Assembly (NCBI RefSeq): GCF_002223055.1
Contig: NZ_NKFL01000006.1
Location: 1,364,001 to 1,428,000 of the forward strand
Direction of reading: 5' to 3'
DNA length: 64,000 nt
DNA from: Burkholderia sp. HI2500
GTDB taxonomy: Bacteria; Pseudomonadota; Gammaproteobacteria; Burkholderiales; Burkholderiaceae
Shown: piece after piece, positions 9,343 to 17,565 of the stretch
Layout of the letters: every line of letters begins with the position of its first letter
How positions within the stretch are numbered: the stretch's first letter is position 1
Made by a program: the position numbers and the translations under genes
Notes under the pieces: generated by a model
Told to the model about the DNA's origin: nothing
The model's input: only the letters and a program-made list of their open reading frames with translations
Database searches by the model: none

Positions 9343-9633
9343 ATGCATCAAGTGCAGACACTGCAAGCCCAGCTTGCGGAACTCGATCGGCGCATCAAGG
9401 CGGCGCGGAGCCGCGAACGCAATGCGGTGCTGGCGCAGGTACGCGAACTCGTCACGAGCTACGCGCTGACCGCGCGGGAAATCTTCGGGCAGGGTTACAG
9501 CGATCGCGCGAAGCTGTTCACCGTCGGCGTGAAGTATCGCGACCCGGCAACCGGCGCGACATGGAGCGGCCGCGGCCGTGCACCCGCATGGATCGTCGGG
9601 CGCGACCGCACCGCGTTCCTGATCCGGGAGTAA
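9343..9633 (+). CDS. H-NS family nucleoid protein
   Basis: The 96-residue product is an H-NS-like DNA-binding protein. An N-terminal coiled-coil segment (QTLQAQLAELDRRIKAARSR, 4-23) would mediate oligomerisation, and the C-terminal domain carries KYRDPATGATWSGRGRAPAWI, the loop that contacts AT-rich minor grooves. ATG at 9343 fits the usual family start; the longer open frame adds 22 residues with no family signal. Burkholderia carry several such paralogues, and small H-NS homologues often silence acquired AT-rich DNA. A hairpin follows immediately. Confidence 0.88.
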   Translation: MHQVQTLQAQLAELDRRIKAARSRERNAVLAQVRELVTSYALTAREIFGQGYSDRAKLFTVGVKYRDPATGATWSGRGRAPAWIVGRDRTAFLIRE

Positions 9634-9634
9634 C

Positions 9635-9657
9635 GCGCGCCGCGTTGCGCGGCGCGC
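9635..9657. terminator. Hairpin after H-NS-like gene
   Basis: Perfect 10-bp stem GCGCGCCGCG with a TTG loop directly after the stop codon at 9631-9633, between the convergent H-NS and ppk2 genes. No T-run. Confidence 0.5.
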
Positions 9658-9688
9658 CCGGTCATGGCATCGAATCCGTGCCGGCCGT

Positions 9689-10639
9689 TCAGTAAGTGTC
9701 CGGCACGATCATGTTGTCCGGCACCGGTCGACGGATGTAATCCTCGTGATGCTCACGCGGCGGCAGGTCGATCGGTGCGTGCGGCACCTCGTGATACGGC
9801 ACCTGCTGCAGAAGGTGGTGAATGCAGTTCAGCCGCGCGCGCTTCTTGTCGACGGCCTGCACGACCCACCACGGCGCTTCCGGAATGTGCGTGCGCTGCA
9901 GCATCTCTTCCTTCGCGGCGGTGTAGGCTTCCCAGCGGCGGCGGCTCTCGAGGTCCATCGGGCTCAGCTTCCACTGCTTGAGCGGATCCTCGATCCGGCT
10001 CTGGAAGCGCACTTCCTGCTCGTGATCGGTGATCGAGAACCAGTACTTGACGATCTGGATCCCGCTACGCACCAGCATCTTTTCGAACTCGGGCACCGAA
10101 CGGAAAAACTCCTCGTATTCCTCGTCGGTACAGAAGTTCATCACGCGCTCGACGCCCGCGCGGTTGTACCAGCTGCGGTCGAACAGCACGATCTCGCCGC
10201 CGGCCGGCAGATGCGCGACATAGCGCTGGAAATACCATTGCGTGCGTTCGCGGTTGTTCGGCGCCGGGAGCGCCGCCACGCGGCATACGCGCGGGTTCAG
10301 CCGCTGCGTGATGCGCTTGATCGCACCGCCCTTGCCGGCCGCGTCGCGCCCCTCGAAAATGACGACGAGCCGGTGCCCGGTGCTCACGACCCAGTCCTGC
10401 AGCTTCACGAGCTCGCCCTGCAGCCGGAACAGCTCGCGGAAATACTCCTTGCGCGCCTCGCGGCGCTCCTGCGAAAACAGCAGGTCGTCGCTGTCGTCGA
10501 AGCGGCGATCGTCGAGCTCCATCTCGAGCTCTTCGTCGTAGGCGTCGACCAGATCTTCCTCGAAACGGCGCTGGCGCGCCTCCATCGATTCCATATCGGT
10601 GCGGTCGTCGGTCTCGGTGCGGGTATCGTTGTCGCCCAT
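9689..10639 (-). CDS. ppk2: Polyphosphate kinase 2
   Basis: The 316-residue product transfers phosphate between polyphosphate and nucleotides (PPK2 family). The Walker A motif GRDAAGKGG lies at 97-105, lid-type residues APNNRERTQWYFQRYV around 126-141, and the Walker B region LFDRSWYNRAGVE around 152-164. An acidic N-terminal extension (about 1-55, rich in Asp/Glu) precedes the kinase core. ATG at 10639 is chosen because GGAAGGAGG stands just upstream; the open frame extends ten further codons. It is monocistronic, with its 3' end facing the H-NS-like gene. Confidence 0.95.
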   Translation of the reverse strand: MGDNDTRTETDDRTDMESMEARQRRFEEDLVDAYDEELEMELDDRRFDDSDDLLFSQERREARKEYFRELFRLQGELVKLQDWVVSTGHRLVVIFEGRDAAGKGGAIKRITQRLNPRVCRVAALPAPNNRERTQWYFQRYVAHLPAGGEIVLFDRSWYNRAGVERVMNFCTDEEYEEFFRSVPEFEKMLVRSGIQIVKYWFSITDHEQEVRFQSRIEDPLKQWKLSPMDLESRRRWEAYTAAKEEMLQRTHIPEAPWWVVQAVDKKRARLNCIHHLLQQVPYHEVPHAPIDLPPREHHEDYIRRPVPDNMIVPDTY

Positions 10640-10707
10640 GGGGCCTCCTTCCATCATTGACGCAGCCAAACGCTGACATTATCTCAGTGTCGCGCGTCAA
10701 ATTCATG

Positions 10708-10728
10708 AAAAAAGGGCCGGCGCGCCGG
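10708..10728 (-). terminator. Terminator of the peptide-secretion operon
   Basis: On the minus strand, palindrome CCGGCGCGCCGG abuts the stop codon of the OmpW-like gene and is followed by CCC and six T residues, a standard intrinsic terminator. Confidence 0.75.
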
Positions 10729-12120
10729 TCAGAAGCGGAACGCGAGCAGCACGCTGGCCAGCACGGGGTTCGCGGAAATATCGAACGTGTTCGATGCGAG
10801 TTGCCGATTCGGCTGGTCGATGTCCAGCGTAATCTTCGTCCGTAACGGGATATAGGTCACCATGCCGGTGATCCAGAACTGGCGCGTGATCTGGTAGCTC
10901 GCGCCGACGGTGAACACCGGCTCCCACACGCTCTTCACCTTGGCCGACACATTGGTCTTGCCCGACAGCAGCAGGTCGCCGCCGGCGTCCCAGATCCGCT
11001 GGAACAGCGACGGGTCGAGCAGCAGCGACTGCAGGCTGCCGATGTCCGCGCCCGCCGCGAGCAGCCCGCCGAGCGACGCGAGCTTGCGCTGGAACACGGG
11101 ATTCAGGTTCGTGTTCGTGAAGCGCGTATAGCTGATGCCGATGCCCGCAAACGGGCGGAACCGATCCTCGCGCTCGCCGAGGTAGTACTTGAACACGACG
11201 GAGCCGAGCCACGCGCGCGTGGTCGCGAGCGGGTTGCTTTGCGTATTCGCGAGGTCGATCAGCGGAAAGCGCCCCTGGACGCCGGAAAAGATCCGGTCGA
11301 GCGGCAACGCGATGCTGCCGTGCCCGCGCAGCGTCAGCACCGGCGGAATGCCCGCGCCGAGTTCGGCCGCCCAGTTCTCCGAGAAAAAGTGGGTGAACGT
11401 GAAAGCCAGCGTGTTCGTATTGCTGAGCGACAGGCTCGAACCCCGGTTCTGGAAGCTGTTCAGCCCGAGTGCGTCCGTGTGCGTCGTCACCGGCGTCGAT
11501 CGGCCGGTCGTGCCGACGAAGTGCCAGCCGAGGCCGACCATGTTGCGGTCGTCGCCCATCAGCTGCGTCAGCAGCGGCGGCGCCTGGGCGGCCGGCAGAT
11601 CGGGCAGCCGCGACGGGTCGATCGGATGCAGCTCGTACGGCATCCGGTCGGCGTGGACGACACCGCCCGCCGGTGCGTCATCCGCCGTTGCATCGCGTGT
11701 CGCGGCCGGCTCGCAACCGCCGGCCGAGCCGTTGTCGTCGAAGCCGATGCCGTCCGCGCCGTCGTCGCGTGTGGCCGCGCATGCGCGCCCCGCCCCGCGG
11801 GTCCGCTGACCGAGCGTGATCTTGCGTGCCGTGAACGGTACGGCATCGGCTGGCGACACATCGACCGACTCGCCGCGACCGCCGCGGGCCGGCCCCGGAT
11901 CAGTCGCCCACGCACTCGCATCGAACCCGTCCGCGTCGCCGCCCGGCCAGAAGCCGATTCCGTCCGCGCCGGCCTGCCAGCGTGGCGCAGCGTCGCCGTC
12001 CGGCTGCGGCGCGCCGTGCGCGGCGGCCGCGCACGCGAACAGCGTCGCGCCGAGCCAGCGCGACAGCGGACGCACCGTGCCCGGCCGCGCGCGGCGGCGG
12101 TCCTTGTCCCGGCTCGCCAT
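10729..12120 (-). CDS. OmpW-like outer-membrane protein with long N-terminal extension
   Basis: The 463-residue product has a signal peptide (about 1-36), then roughly 120 residues of low-complexity Gly/Asp/Ala sequence, then a C-terminal part (about 185-463) that resembles the OmpW beta-barrel family and ends in Phe, the outer-membrane insertion signal. Typical OmpW proteins are near 210-250 residues, so both the extension and the barrel insertions are unusual. The extension contains the heptad GADGIGF twice (51-57 and 121-127). It is the last gene of the peptide-secretion operon, four bases after the HlyD stop. It could be an accessory channel or a self-protection factor; both ideas are inference. 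A terminator abuts its stop. Confidence 0.82.
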   Translation of the reverse strand: MASRDKDRRRARPGTVRPLSRWLGATLFACAAAAHGAPQPDGDAAPRWQAGADGIGFWPGGDADGFDASAWATDPGPARGGRGESVDVSPADAVPFTARKITLGQRTRGAGRACAATRDDGADGIGFDDNGSAGGCEPAATRDATADDAPAGGVVHADRMPYELHPIDPSRLPDLPAAQAPPLLTQLMGDDRNMVGLGWHFVGTTGRSTPVTTHTDALGLNSFQNRGSSLSLSNTNTLAFTFTHFFSENWAAELGAGIPPVLTLRGHGSIALPLDRIFSGVQGRFPLIDLANTQSNPLATTRAWLGSVVFKYYLGEREDRFRPFAGIGISYTRFTNTNLNPVFQRKLASLGGLLAAGADIGSLQSLLLDPSLFQRIWDAGGDLLLSGKTNVSAKVKSVWEPVFTVGASYQITRQFWITGMVTYIPLRTKITLDIDQPNRQLASNTFDISANPVLASVLLAFRF

Positions 12121-12124
12121 CGGC

Positions 12125-13420
12125 TCAGGCCGGCACGCCGAACAGGCGCTGACGGATGCGGTACAGCGGCTCGAACAGCCATTCGAGCAGGCTGCGCCGC
12201 TCCAGCACGATGTCGGCCTTCAGCATCATCCCGGCGCGCAGTGACAGCGGCCGCCCTTCGAATGCCGGCGTGCGGTCGGCCAGCTCGACCCAGGTCTTGA
12301 AGTAGGTCTGCGGCGCGGCGGCATCGCCCGGCAGGTTCAGCTCCTTCGCCGAAAACGCGACCGGCGAGATCGACAGCACCTTGCCGCGATACGTGCCGAA
12401 CTTCTCGACCGGATAGCTGGCGTACGCCACCTTCACTTCCTGCCCCTTCTTCACGAAGCCGGCCTTCGACGACGGAATGTAGACCTCGGCGATCAGCCCG
12501 TCCGCCTTCGCGGGCAGGATCTCGACGACGCGCGTGCCCGGCGGGTCGATCACGCCGCCCTGCACGACGTCGAGCCGCACGATCTGCCCGTCGGCCGGCG
12601 CGTACAGCACCTGGTTCACGTTCTCGTCGATGTTGTATTCCTTCGCGTTCAGCTCCTCCTGCTTGATCTTCAGTTCCGCGTTCGCACCGTCGTACTTGCT
12701 CTGCATCGTGTCGAGGTCGCCGCGCAGCTTCATCGCGTTCTTCGCGAGTTCTGCGCGGCGCAGCAGCAGATCCTGGTACGCCTGCCCGGCCTGCAGGTAC
12801 TGCGTGTTGACCTGGTTGTACTGCTCGAGCGTCACGACCTGTTCGTCGAGCAGCTGCTTCACGCGTGCGCGCCGTTCGCCGTACTCGTCGACGATGCGTT
12901 TCTGGTCCTGGATCTGCCGGTCGATCAGCCCGCGGCTTTCACCCTGCGCGGCGATCTGCTGGTTGATCTGCTGCACCGACGACTTGTATTCGAGCCGCGC
13001 CGCGTCGATCTGCTGCGTGACCTCGACGCGCTGCCGGTCGAGCGCGGCGCGCAGCCCCTGCACGTTGTTCGCCTGGCTCACGAAGCTCGTGTCGCGCGTC
13101 ACCGCGAGCAGCCGCTGGCCGGCCTTCACGTGCTGGTCCTTGCCGACGTAGACGTCGCGCACGGCCCAGCCCGGCGGCGCGCTGACGCCGATCAGCCCCG
13201 AGCGCGGCGTCAGCATCCCCGATACGCTCTCGGTGTTCGCATAGCTCAGCTCGACGAGCGCGGTCACGAACATCGCGAACATCGCAAGCGACAGGTAGCA
13301 GAAGAACCGCATCGACACCGGCACGTCGACGACGCCGTGGATCACGGTGCCGAAGGTCGTGCCGCGCGCGAGCTTGCGCGACGGCTTCTGTTCTCGAAGG
13401 GCGGAATTCCAGGTCGGCAT
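12125..13420 (-). CDS. HlyD-family membrane-fusion protein
   Basis: The 431-residue product is the periplasmic adaptor of a type I secretion or bacteriocin exporter. A single transmembrane helix lies at about 36-57 (MRFFCYLSLAMFAMFVTALVEL). Biotinyl/lipoyl-like beta segments (PPGWAVRDVYVGKDQHVKAG) follow, then a long alpha-helical hairpin (about 120-260, rich in Gln/Glu/Arg, coiled-coil like), and the C-terminal beta domain (LYAPADGQIVRLDVVQGGVI). It sits between the acyltransferase and OmpW-like genes and would link the C39 ABC exporter to the TolC-like channel encoded divergently at 17566. Confidence 0.92.
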   Translation of the reverse strand: MPTWNSALREQKPSRKLARGTTFGTVIHGVVDVPVSMRFFCYLSLAMFAMFVTALVELSYANTESVSGMLTPRSGLIGVSAPPGWAVRDVYVGKDQHVKAGQRLLAVTRDTSFVSQANNVQGLRAALDRQRVEVTQQIDAARLEYKSSVQQINQQIAAQGESRGLIDRQIQDQKRIVDEYGERRARVKQLLDEQVVTLEQYNQVNTQYLQAGQAYQDLLLRRAELAKNAMKLRGDLDTMQSKYDGANAELKIKQEELNAKEYNIDENVNQVLYAPADGQIVRLDVVQGGVIDPPGTRVVEILPAKADGLIAEVYIPSSKAGFVKKGQEVKVAYASYPVEKFGTYRGKVLSISPVAFSAKELNLPGDAAAPQTYFKTWVELADRTPAFEGRPLSLRAGMMLKADIVLERRSLLEWLFEPLYRIRQRLFGVPA

Positions 13421-13432
13421 GGGGCGGGCTCG

Positions 13433-14437
13433 TCAGGAGCGACGCCGCGCGGCCGCATCGAGCAGCGGCGCCGGCATCAGGTAAGGCGTGAAGTGTTCCC
13501 AGAAATGCCACTGCTCGGGCTGGCGCACGAGCGCCTGCTCGAGCCGGTCGACGATGCGCTGGTGCGTCGCGCGCACGGGCGACGCGTCGTCGTCCGCGCC
13601 GAGCATCGGCGCGAGCGGGCGGGCCGCGAGTTCGGTGAAATGCACTGCGCAGCGATCGCGGAACGGCACGCCGGTCGCATACGCGACGAGCAGCGGAATC
13701 CCCTGCTCGACCGCGAGCTTCACGCCGCCGCCGGCCATCCGCACCCAGCGGCCACCGAGCCGGCAGCGGTTGGTCTTGCCGAACTTGCCGTGCAGGTCGG
13801 AGAACAGCAGGAATACCGGCGCCTCGCGCCGCAGGCTCGTGATCAGCCGGCGCAGATGCACGCGCTCCTCGATGTCGATGAACTCGACTTCGCCGGCGCC
13901 GTATTCGGCGACGAGGCGCAGTGCATCGTCGAAGAACGCGCCGGGCGCATCGCGGTGCAGGATCACCATCAGCTTGCGGTCGTCGGGAATCATGAAGCGC
14001 AGCTTCGTGACGAACAGCATCAGGTTGCCGAAGTGCAGCCCCGCGAGCATCAGCGGGCCGCCGCGCGCGAGCGCCGCCTGCAGTTGCGCGTCGCCGTCGC
14101 ACGCCATTCCATCGATCATCGACTTCATCGATTCAAGGCTGTGCGACCGCAGCTTGAGCCCCGCGAACTCCGCTTCGAACAGCTCGCGCACGATCGCCGC
14201 CGCCACTTCCCGCACGCGCCGCGGATCGTCGTTCAGGTGCGTGCCCAGCATGAACGCGACCGCACGCTCGATCGACTCGCGAATGCACGGAAAGCAGCGC
14301 AGGCATGCGCCCGAGCACCAGCGCACCAGCCGCAGCCCGCGCGCGGGCGACGTGCGCAGCGCGACGGCGCGCACCGCGCGGCGCACCAGGAACGCGTACG
14401 AGAACGGATTGAGCAGAAAAAGTCGCCCGAGCATCAT
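13433..14437 (-). CDS. LpxL-like lysophospholipid acyltransferase in peptide operon
   Basis: The 334-residue product resembles the LpxL/HtrB lauroyl-acyltransferase (LABLAT) family, which transfers fatty acyl chains from acyl-ACP at the inner membrane. The segment LMLAGLHFGNLMLF (129-142) corresponds to the catalytic HX4(D/E) motif, but the acidic residue is Met140 here (H135-FGNL-M). The second conserved region (LFSDLHGKFGKTNRCRLGG) and C-terminal FWEHFTPY are present. The start ATG at 14437 overlaps the stop of the ABC gene as ATGATG, so translation is coupled. A lipid acyltransferase inside a double-glycine peptide exporter operon is unusual; it might acylate the peptide or alter the envelope for immunity, both untested. 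Confidence 0.82.
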   Translation of the reverse strand: MMLGRLFLLNPFSYAFLVRRAVRAVALRTSPARGLRLVRWCSGACLRCFPCIRESIERAVAFMLGTHLNDDPRRVREVAAAIVRELFEAEFAGLKLRSHSLESMKSMIDGMACDGDAQLQAALARGGPLMLAGLHFGNLMLFVTKLRFMIPDDRKLMVILHRDAPGAFFDDALRLVAEYGAGEVEFIDIEERVHLRRLITSLRREAPVFLLFSDLHGKFGKTNRCRLGGRWVRMAGGGVKLAVEQGIPLLVAYATGVPFRDRCAVHFTELAARPLAPMLGADDDASPVRATHQRIVDRLEQALVRQPEQWHFWEHFTPYLMPAPLLDAAARRRS

Positions 14438-16554
14438 CGCGTCTCCGCGGCCGAACGCCACGCGTCGGTCACATCGGTCAATACGCCGTCCTGCATCTCG
14501 TAGATCCGGTCGACCCTCGACAGGATCGACGCGTCGTGCGTGACGAGCACGATCGTGCACGGCAGCGTCAGCACGTTGCGGCAGATCTCGTGGGTCGTCG
14601 CCTGGTCGAGGTTCGACGAAAATTCGTCGAGGATCAGCAGGCGCGGCTCGCAATACAGCGCGCGTGCGATCAGGAGCCGCTGCATCTGGCCGGCCGACAG
14701 GAATTTCTGCGTATCGCCGAGCGGCGTGTCGTAGCGATGGTCGAGCCGCTCGATCTCGTCGTGAATGCACGCGAGCTTCGCCGCATCGAACATCGCGCCG
14801 ATCCGCGGCGCGGGCGCGAAGTTCGTGATGTTGTCGCGGATCGTCCCGCGAAACAGCTGGTCGGACTGCGTGACGGCCGCGAGATGCTTGCGGTACTGCC
14901 GCAGGTTCACTTCCGCGAGATCCACACCGCCGACGAACAGCGTGCCGGGCTCGGGCCGCACGAGCCCGCAGATCAGGTTCAGCAGCGTCGTCTTGCCGCT
15001 GCCGGTGCGGCCGACGATCGCGATCTTGCCGCCCGCCGGCACGTCGAGCGCGATGTCGCGCAGGATCGGGCGGTTGCCGCCCTTCGGCGTGTACGACAGC
15101 GCGCGGATCGCCAGCGCGCCGTCGAAACCGTCGATCGGCCGCACGACCGCGTCCGGCGCGGGCTCCTCCGTCCCGGTCTGCAGCACGTCCGCGACGCGGT
15201 CCATGTGCACCTGCAACACCTTGCGGCGCACGTAGAGCTGGATCGAGTCGATGAACTTGTCGGCGAACAGGTTCTTGTACTGGATGAATGCGTAGATCAC
15301 GCCGATCGTGCTCTGCCCATGCATCACGAGCCACGCGCCGTACGTGACGATCACGAGCTGCTCGACGTGCACGATCCCCTTCGAGATCGCATCGAACAGC
15401 AGCTGCAGCCGCTCCTGCTGACGCATCGCCTGCAGCTTCTGCGTGAACGCGTTCACCCACAGGCTGCTGCGCGCGGTCTCGGCCGACAGCAGCTTGATCG
15501 AGTGCGCGGAGCGAATGTTCTCGATCAGCAGCGCGTCGGCCTCGGCGCCGCGCGTGAGGATCTGCGACATCGAGTCCTGCAACTGCGGCTGGATCGCGAG
15601 CCGGCTCAGCGCAAACAGCACCATCCCCGCGAGACTGATGCCGGCCAGCACCGGGCTGTAGTACAGCATCAGCACGAGCGTCAGCGTGCAGGTGACGATA
15701 TTGAGCAGCCCGCCGACCAGCCCATCGACGAGAAAGCACCCGACCTCCGACACCGACGACACGCGCGAGATCGAATCGCCGGTGTTGTGGAACAGGAAAT
15801 AGCCGATCGGCAGCCGCGCGAGATGCCCGACCATGTTCGCCGACAACTGCTGCGACACGATGTTGCGCAGGTAGCTCTTGATGTTGCCGACGAGGTTCGC
15901 GTACAGCGTGTCGAACAGGAACACGATCGCGAACAGGATCGTCAGCAGGTACAGGATGTCGACGTCGGTCTTCTTCAGCGCTTCGTCGATCGTCAGCTGT
16001 ACGTACGACGGGCCGAGCAGCAGCAGGAGCTGCGCGGCGACGCCGCCCGCGATGCCGATCGCGAGGCTCTTGCGGATGCCGGTCAGCCCTTCGAGGTAGT
16101 CGCGCAGCCGGATCCGGTCGGCCTGCCCCGACCGCGTGAAGCCGATGTCCGGATTCAGCTCGAGCGCGTAGCCGGTGATGTGCGTGAGCGCCTGCGCGAG
16201 CGGCAGCTTCGTCTCGCCGAGCGCGGGATCGACGATGTGCACGCTGCCGTAGCCGACCTTCGTCAGCACGACATAGTGGTTCATCCCCCAGTGCAGGATG
16301 CACGGCGTCTTGAGCGCGTCGAGTTCGCCCGCGTCGAACTGCAGCCCGCGTGCGCGCAGGCCGAGATCGTTCGCGATCTCCATCAGGTCGAAGAACGACA
16401 GCCCGGAATCGATCCGCACCGGATAGCGGTTGCGCAGCGTGCGCAACGTGGTTTCGCGCCCGTGCCACGACGCGATCATCGCGAGGCAGGCCAGGCCGCA
16501 CTCCGTCACCTCGTCCTGCAGGATCGGACGGACTTTACGCGTATTGAAGAGCAT
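14434..16554 (-). CDS. C39-peptidase ABC exporter for double-glycine peptides
   Basis: The 706-residue product is a peptidase-containing ABC transporter (CvaB/ComA/LagD type). Residues 1-140 form the C39 peptidase, with catalytic Cys19 (TECGLACLAM), His93 (GMNHYVVL) and Asp109 (IVDPALG). Six transmembrane helices span about 160-430. The ATPase has Walker A GRTGSGKT (515-522), signature LSAGQ (619-623) and Walker B LLILDE (639-644). It would cut leaders after Gly-Gly and export the mature peptides. Two genes with matching leaders lie directly upstream at 17111 and 16700. The 3' end overlaps the acyltransferase start. Confidence 0.96.
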   Translation of the reverse strand: MLFNTRKVRPILQDEVTECGLACLAMIASWHGRETTLRTLRNRYPVRIDSGLSFFDLMEIANDLGLRARGLQFDAGELDALKTPCILHWGMNHYVVLTKVGYGSVHIVDPALGETKLPLAQALTHITGYALELNPDIGFTRSGQADRIRLRDYLEGLTGIRKSLAIGIAGGVAAQLLLLLGPSYVQLTIDEALKKTDVDILYLLTILFAIVFLFDTLYANLVGNIKSYLRNIVSQQLSANMVGHLARLPIGYFLFHNTGDSISRVSSVSEVGCFLVDGLVGGLLNIVTCTLTLVLMLYYSPVLAGISLAGMVLFALSRLAIQPQLQDSMSQILTRGAEADALLIENIRSAHSIKLLSAETARSSLWVNAFTQKLQAMRQQERLQLLFDAISKGIVHVEQLVIVTYGAWLVMHGQSTIGVIYAFIQYKNLFADKFIDSIQLYVRRKVLQVHMDRVADVLQTGTEEPAPDAVVRPIDGFDGALAIRALSYTPKGGNRPILRDIALDVPAGGKIAIVGRTGSGKTTLLNLICGLVRPEPGTLFVGGVDLAEVNLRQYRKHLAAVTQSDQLFRGTIRDNITNFAPAPRIGAMFDAAKLACIHDEIERLDHRYDTPLGDTQKFLSAGQMQRLLIARALYCEPRLLILDEFSSNLDQATTHEICRNVLTLPCTIVLVTHDASILSRVDRIYEMQDGVLTDVTDAWRSAAETR

Positions 16555-16587
16555 GGTCGGGCACCCGGGGCGCGACGACGCGCCGCC

Positions 16588-16610
16588 CGGGCCTGCCGCT
16601 AGCGGGCCCG
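16588..16610 (-). other. Hairpin between peptide genes and exporter gene
   Basis: CGGGCC and GGCCCG arms flank an inner CCGCTAGCGG palindrome in the 145-base gap between the second peptide gene and the exporter gene. No T-run follows on the transcribed strand, so it may stabilise the peptide mRNA or partly attenuate read-through. Confidence 0.4.
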
Positions 16611-16699
16611 TGGCGGGTCGTGCGCGATACGCATGGGCGCAGCCGGCACGCTGCCGGCTGCGACGGAAGATCGGTGTTACCGGCTGCTGGGCGGGCCGC

Positions 16700-16885
16700 T
16701 CAGCGCGACGAGCCGAGCGACATCCGGAACTGTTCGACGGCGCGGGTCTGGTACTGGGTCATCAGGCCCTGGAGCGTGGTCCCGATCGACTGGTTGACGA
16801 GATCGACCGTATAGGCGGCCGAATTGGAGTAAAGCGACGCGCCGCCGCGAATCTGGCGGGCCTGTTCTTCCGTGATGTCTCGCAT
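16700..16885 (-). CDS. Double-glycine leader peptide B (bacteriocin-like)
   Basis: A 61-residue product starting MRDITEEQARQIRGG. The first 15 residues form a double-glycine leader, with cleavage expected after Gly15, leaving a 46-residue peptide (begins ASLYSNSAAYTVDLVNQSI, ends FRMSLGSSR) with no Cys, two Met, and moderately hydrophobic character. The leader aligns with that of the gene at 17111 at M1, T5, E7, Q8, R10, G14 and G15. The C39 exporter encoded just downstream fits as processing and export partner. ATG at 16885 has AAAGG upstream. The mature sequence is not one I recognise; bacteriocin, signal or effector roles are all possible. Confidence 0.8.
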   Translation of the reverse strand: MRDITEEQARQIRGGASLYSNSAAYTVDLVNQSIGTTLQGLMTQYQTRAVEQFRMSLGSSR

Positions 16886-17080
16886 TTGTTGTGGCCTTTA
16901 TATTGTCGGAATGCCCGCCACCGTCAGCCAATTGCAATCTCAATGGCCGTCAACTTTATTACGGGGATAATCCGGCACTCCCGCCTCCTGATAATCGCCC
17001 GAACCGAAAATAATGCATTCCGGATTCGCTTTATTTCCACTGCGGCGATCGATTCTTTTCCTTCTGTTTCGCAGCATTTC

Positions 17081-17103
17081 GCGCGGGGGGCGCCTCCCCG
17101 CGC
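17081..17103 (-). terminator. Hairpin after first peptide gene
   Basis: An 8-bp GCGCGGGG/CCCCGCGC stem with a 7-base loop, eight bases past the stop of the peptide gene at 17111. It lacks a T-run, so it looks more like an attenuator or mRNA 3'-end protector than a full terminator. Confidence 0.45.
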
Positions 17104-17110
17104 ACGGCGG

Positions 17111-17284
17111 TTACTTGCCGGTGTTATTGAACGTCTTCGGGTTCTGCAGGTAATTGCCGAGGCTCGGCAGGAACTGGCCGAGCGCGGTCACCACCGGCGC
17201 GGCGTCAACAGCGAGGCTACCCAGCGAGCTGATCGCACCGCCGCCATGCACATTCCTGACCTGTTCCGTCGTCATGACCTTCAT
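17111..17284 (-). CDS. Double-glycine leader peptide A (bacteriocin-like)
   Basis: A 57-residue product starting MKVMTTEQVRNVHGG. Cleavage after Gly15 would release a 42-residue, strongly hydrophobic, Cys-free peptide (GAISSLGSLAVDAAPVVTAL then GQFLPSLGNYLQNPKTFNNT and GK). Repeated SLG/ALG/SLG spacing suggests one amphipathic or membrane-active helix. ATG at 17284 is preferred because AGGAG lies six bases upstream; ATG at 17287 is equally in frame. It is the first gene of the minus-strand operon. Two peptides with the same leader but different cores recall two-peptide bacteriocins; no separate immunity gene is visible. Confidence 0.8.
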   Translation of the reverse strand: MKVMTTEQVRNVHGGGAISSLGSLAVDAAPVVTALGQFLPSLGNYLQNPKTFNNTGK

Positions 17285-17565
17285 CATTCTCTCCTCGTAA
17301 AAAATAAAGATGACGCAAAGAACCTTCATTGAAAGACAAACGGCTTTTAATCCCTAGCGACTTGTTAATCTAATAATCACTGCGATTACGAGCCGAAATC
17401 AGGCTATCATGCGAGCGCATCGGAATTCAATGGAGGACACACTCTTACAGTGGTGTTTTCCGATGCGCCACGATTGGCAGGCATTCACGCTGTTTGAATT
17501 TCAATTTCAATACGTTTAAATCCCGCCGCACTGCGTTGCGGCACGGGCAGGAGACGGAGACGGCC

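Noticed and set aside
13433..16501. One very long minus-strand open frame of about 1020 codons.
   Set aside because: It overlaps the C39 exporter gene in another frame; only its last third, the acyltransferase, has protein features.
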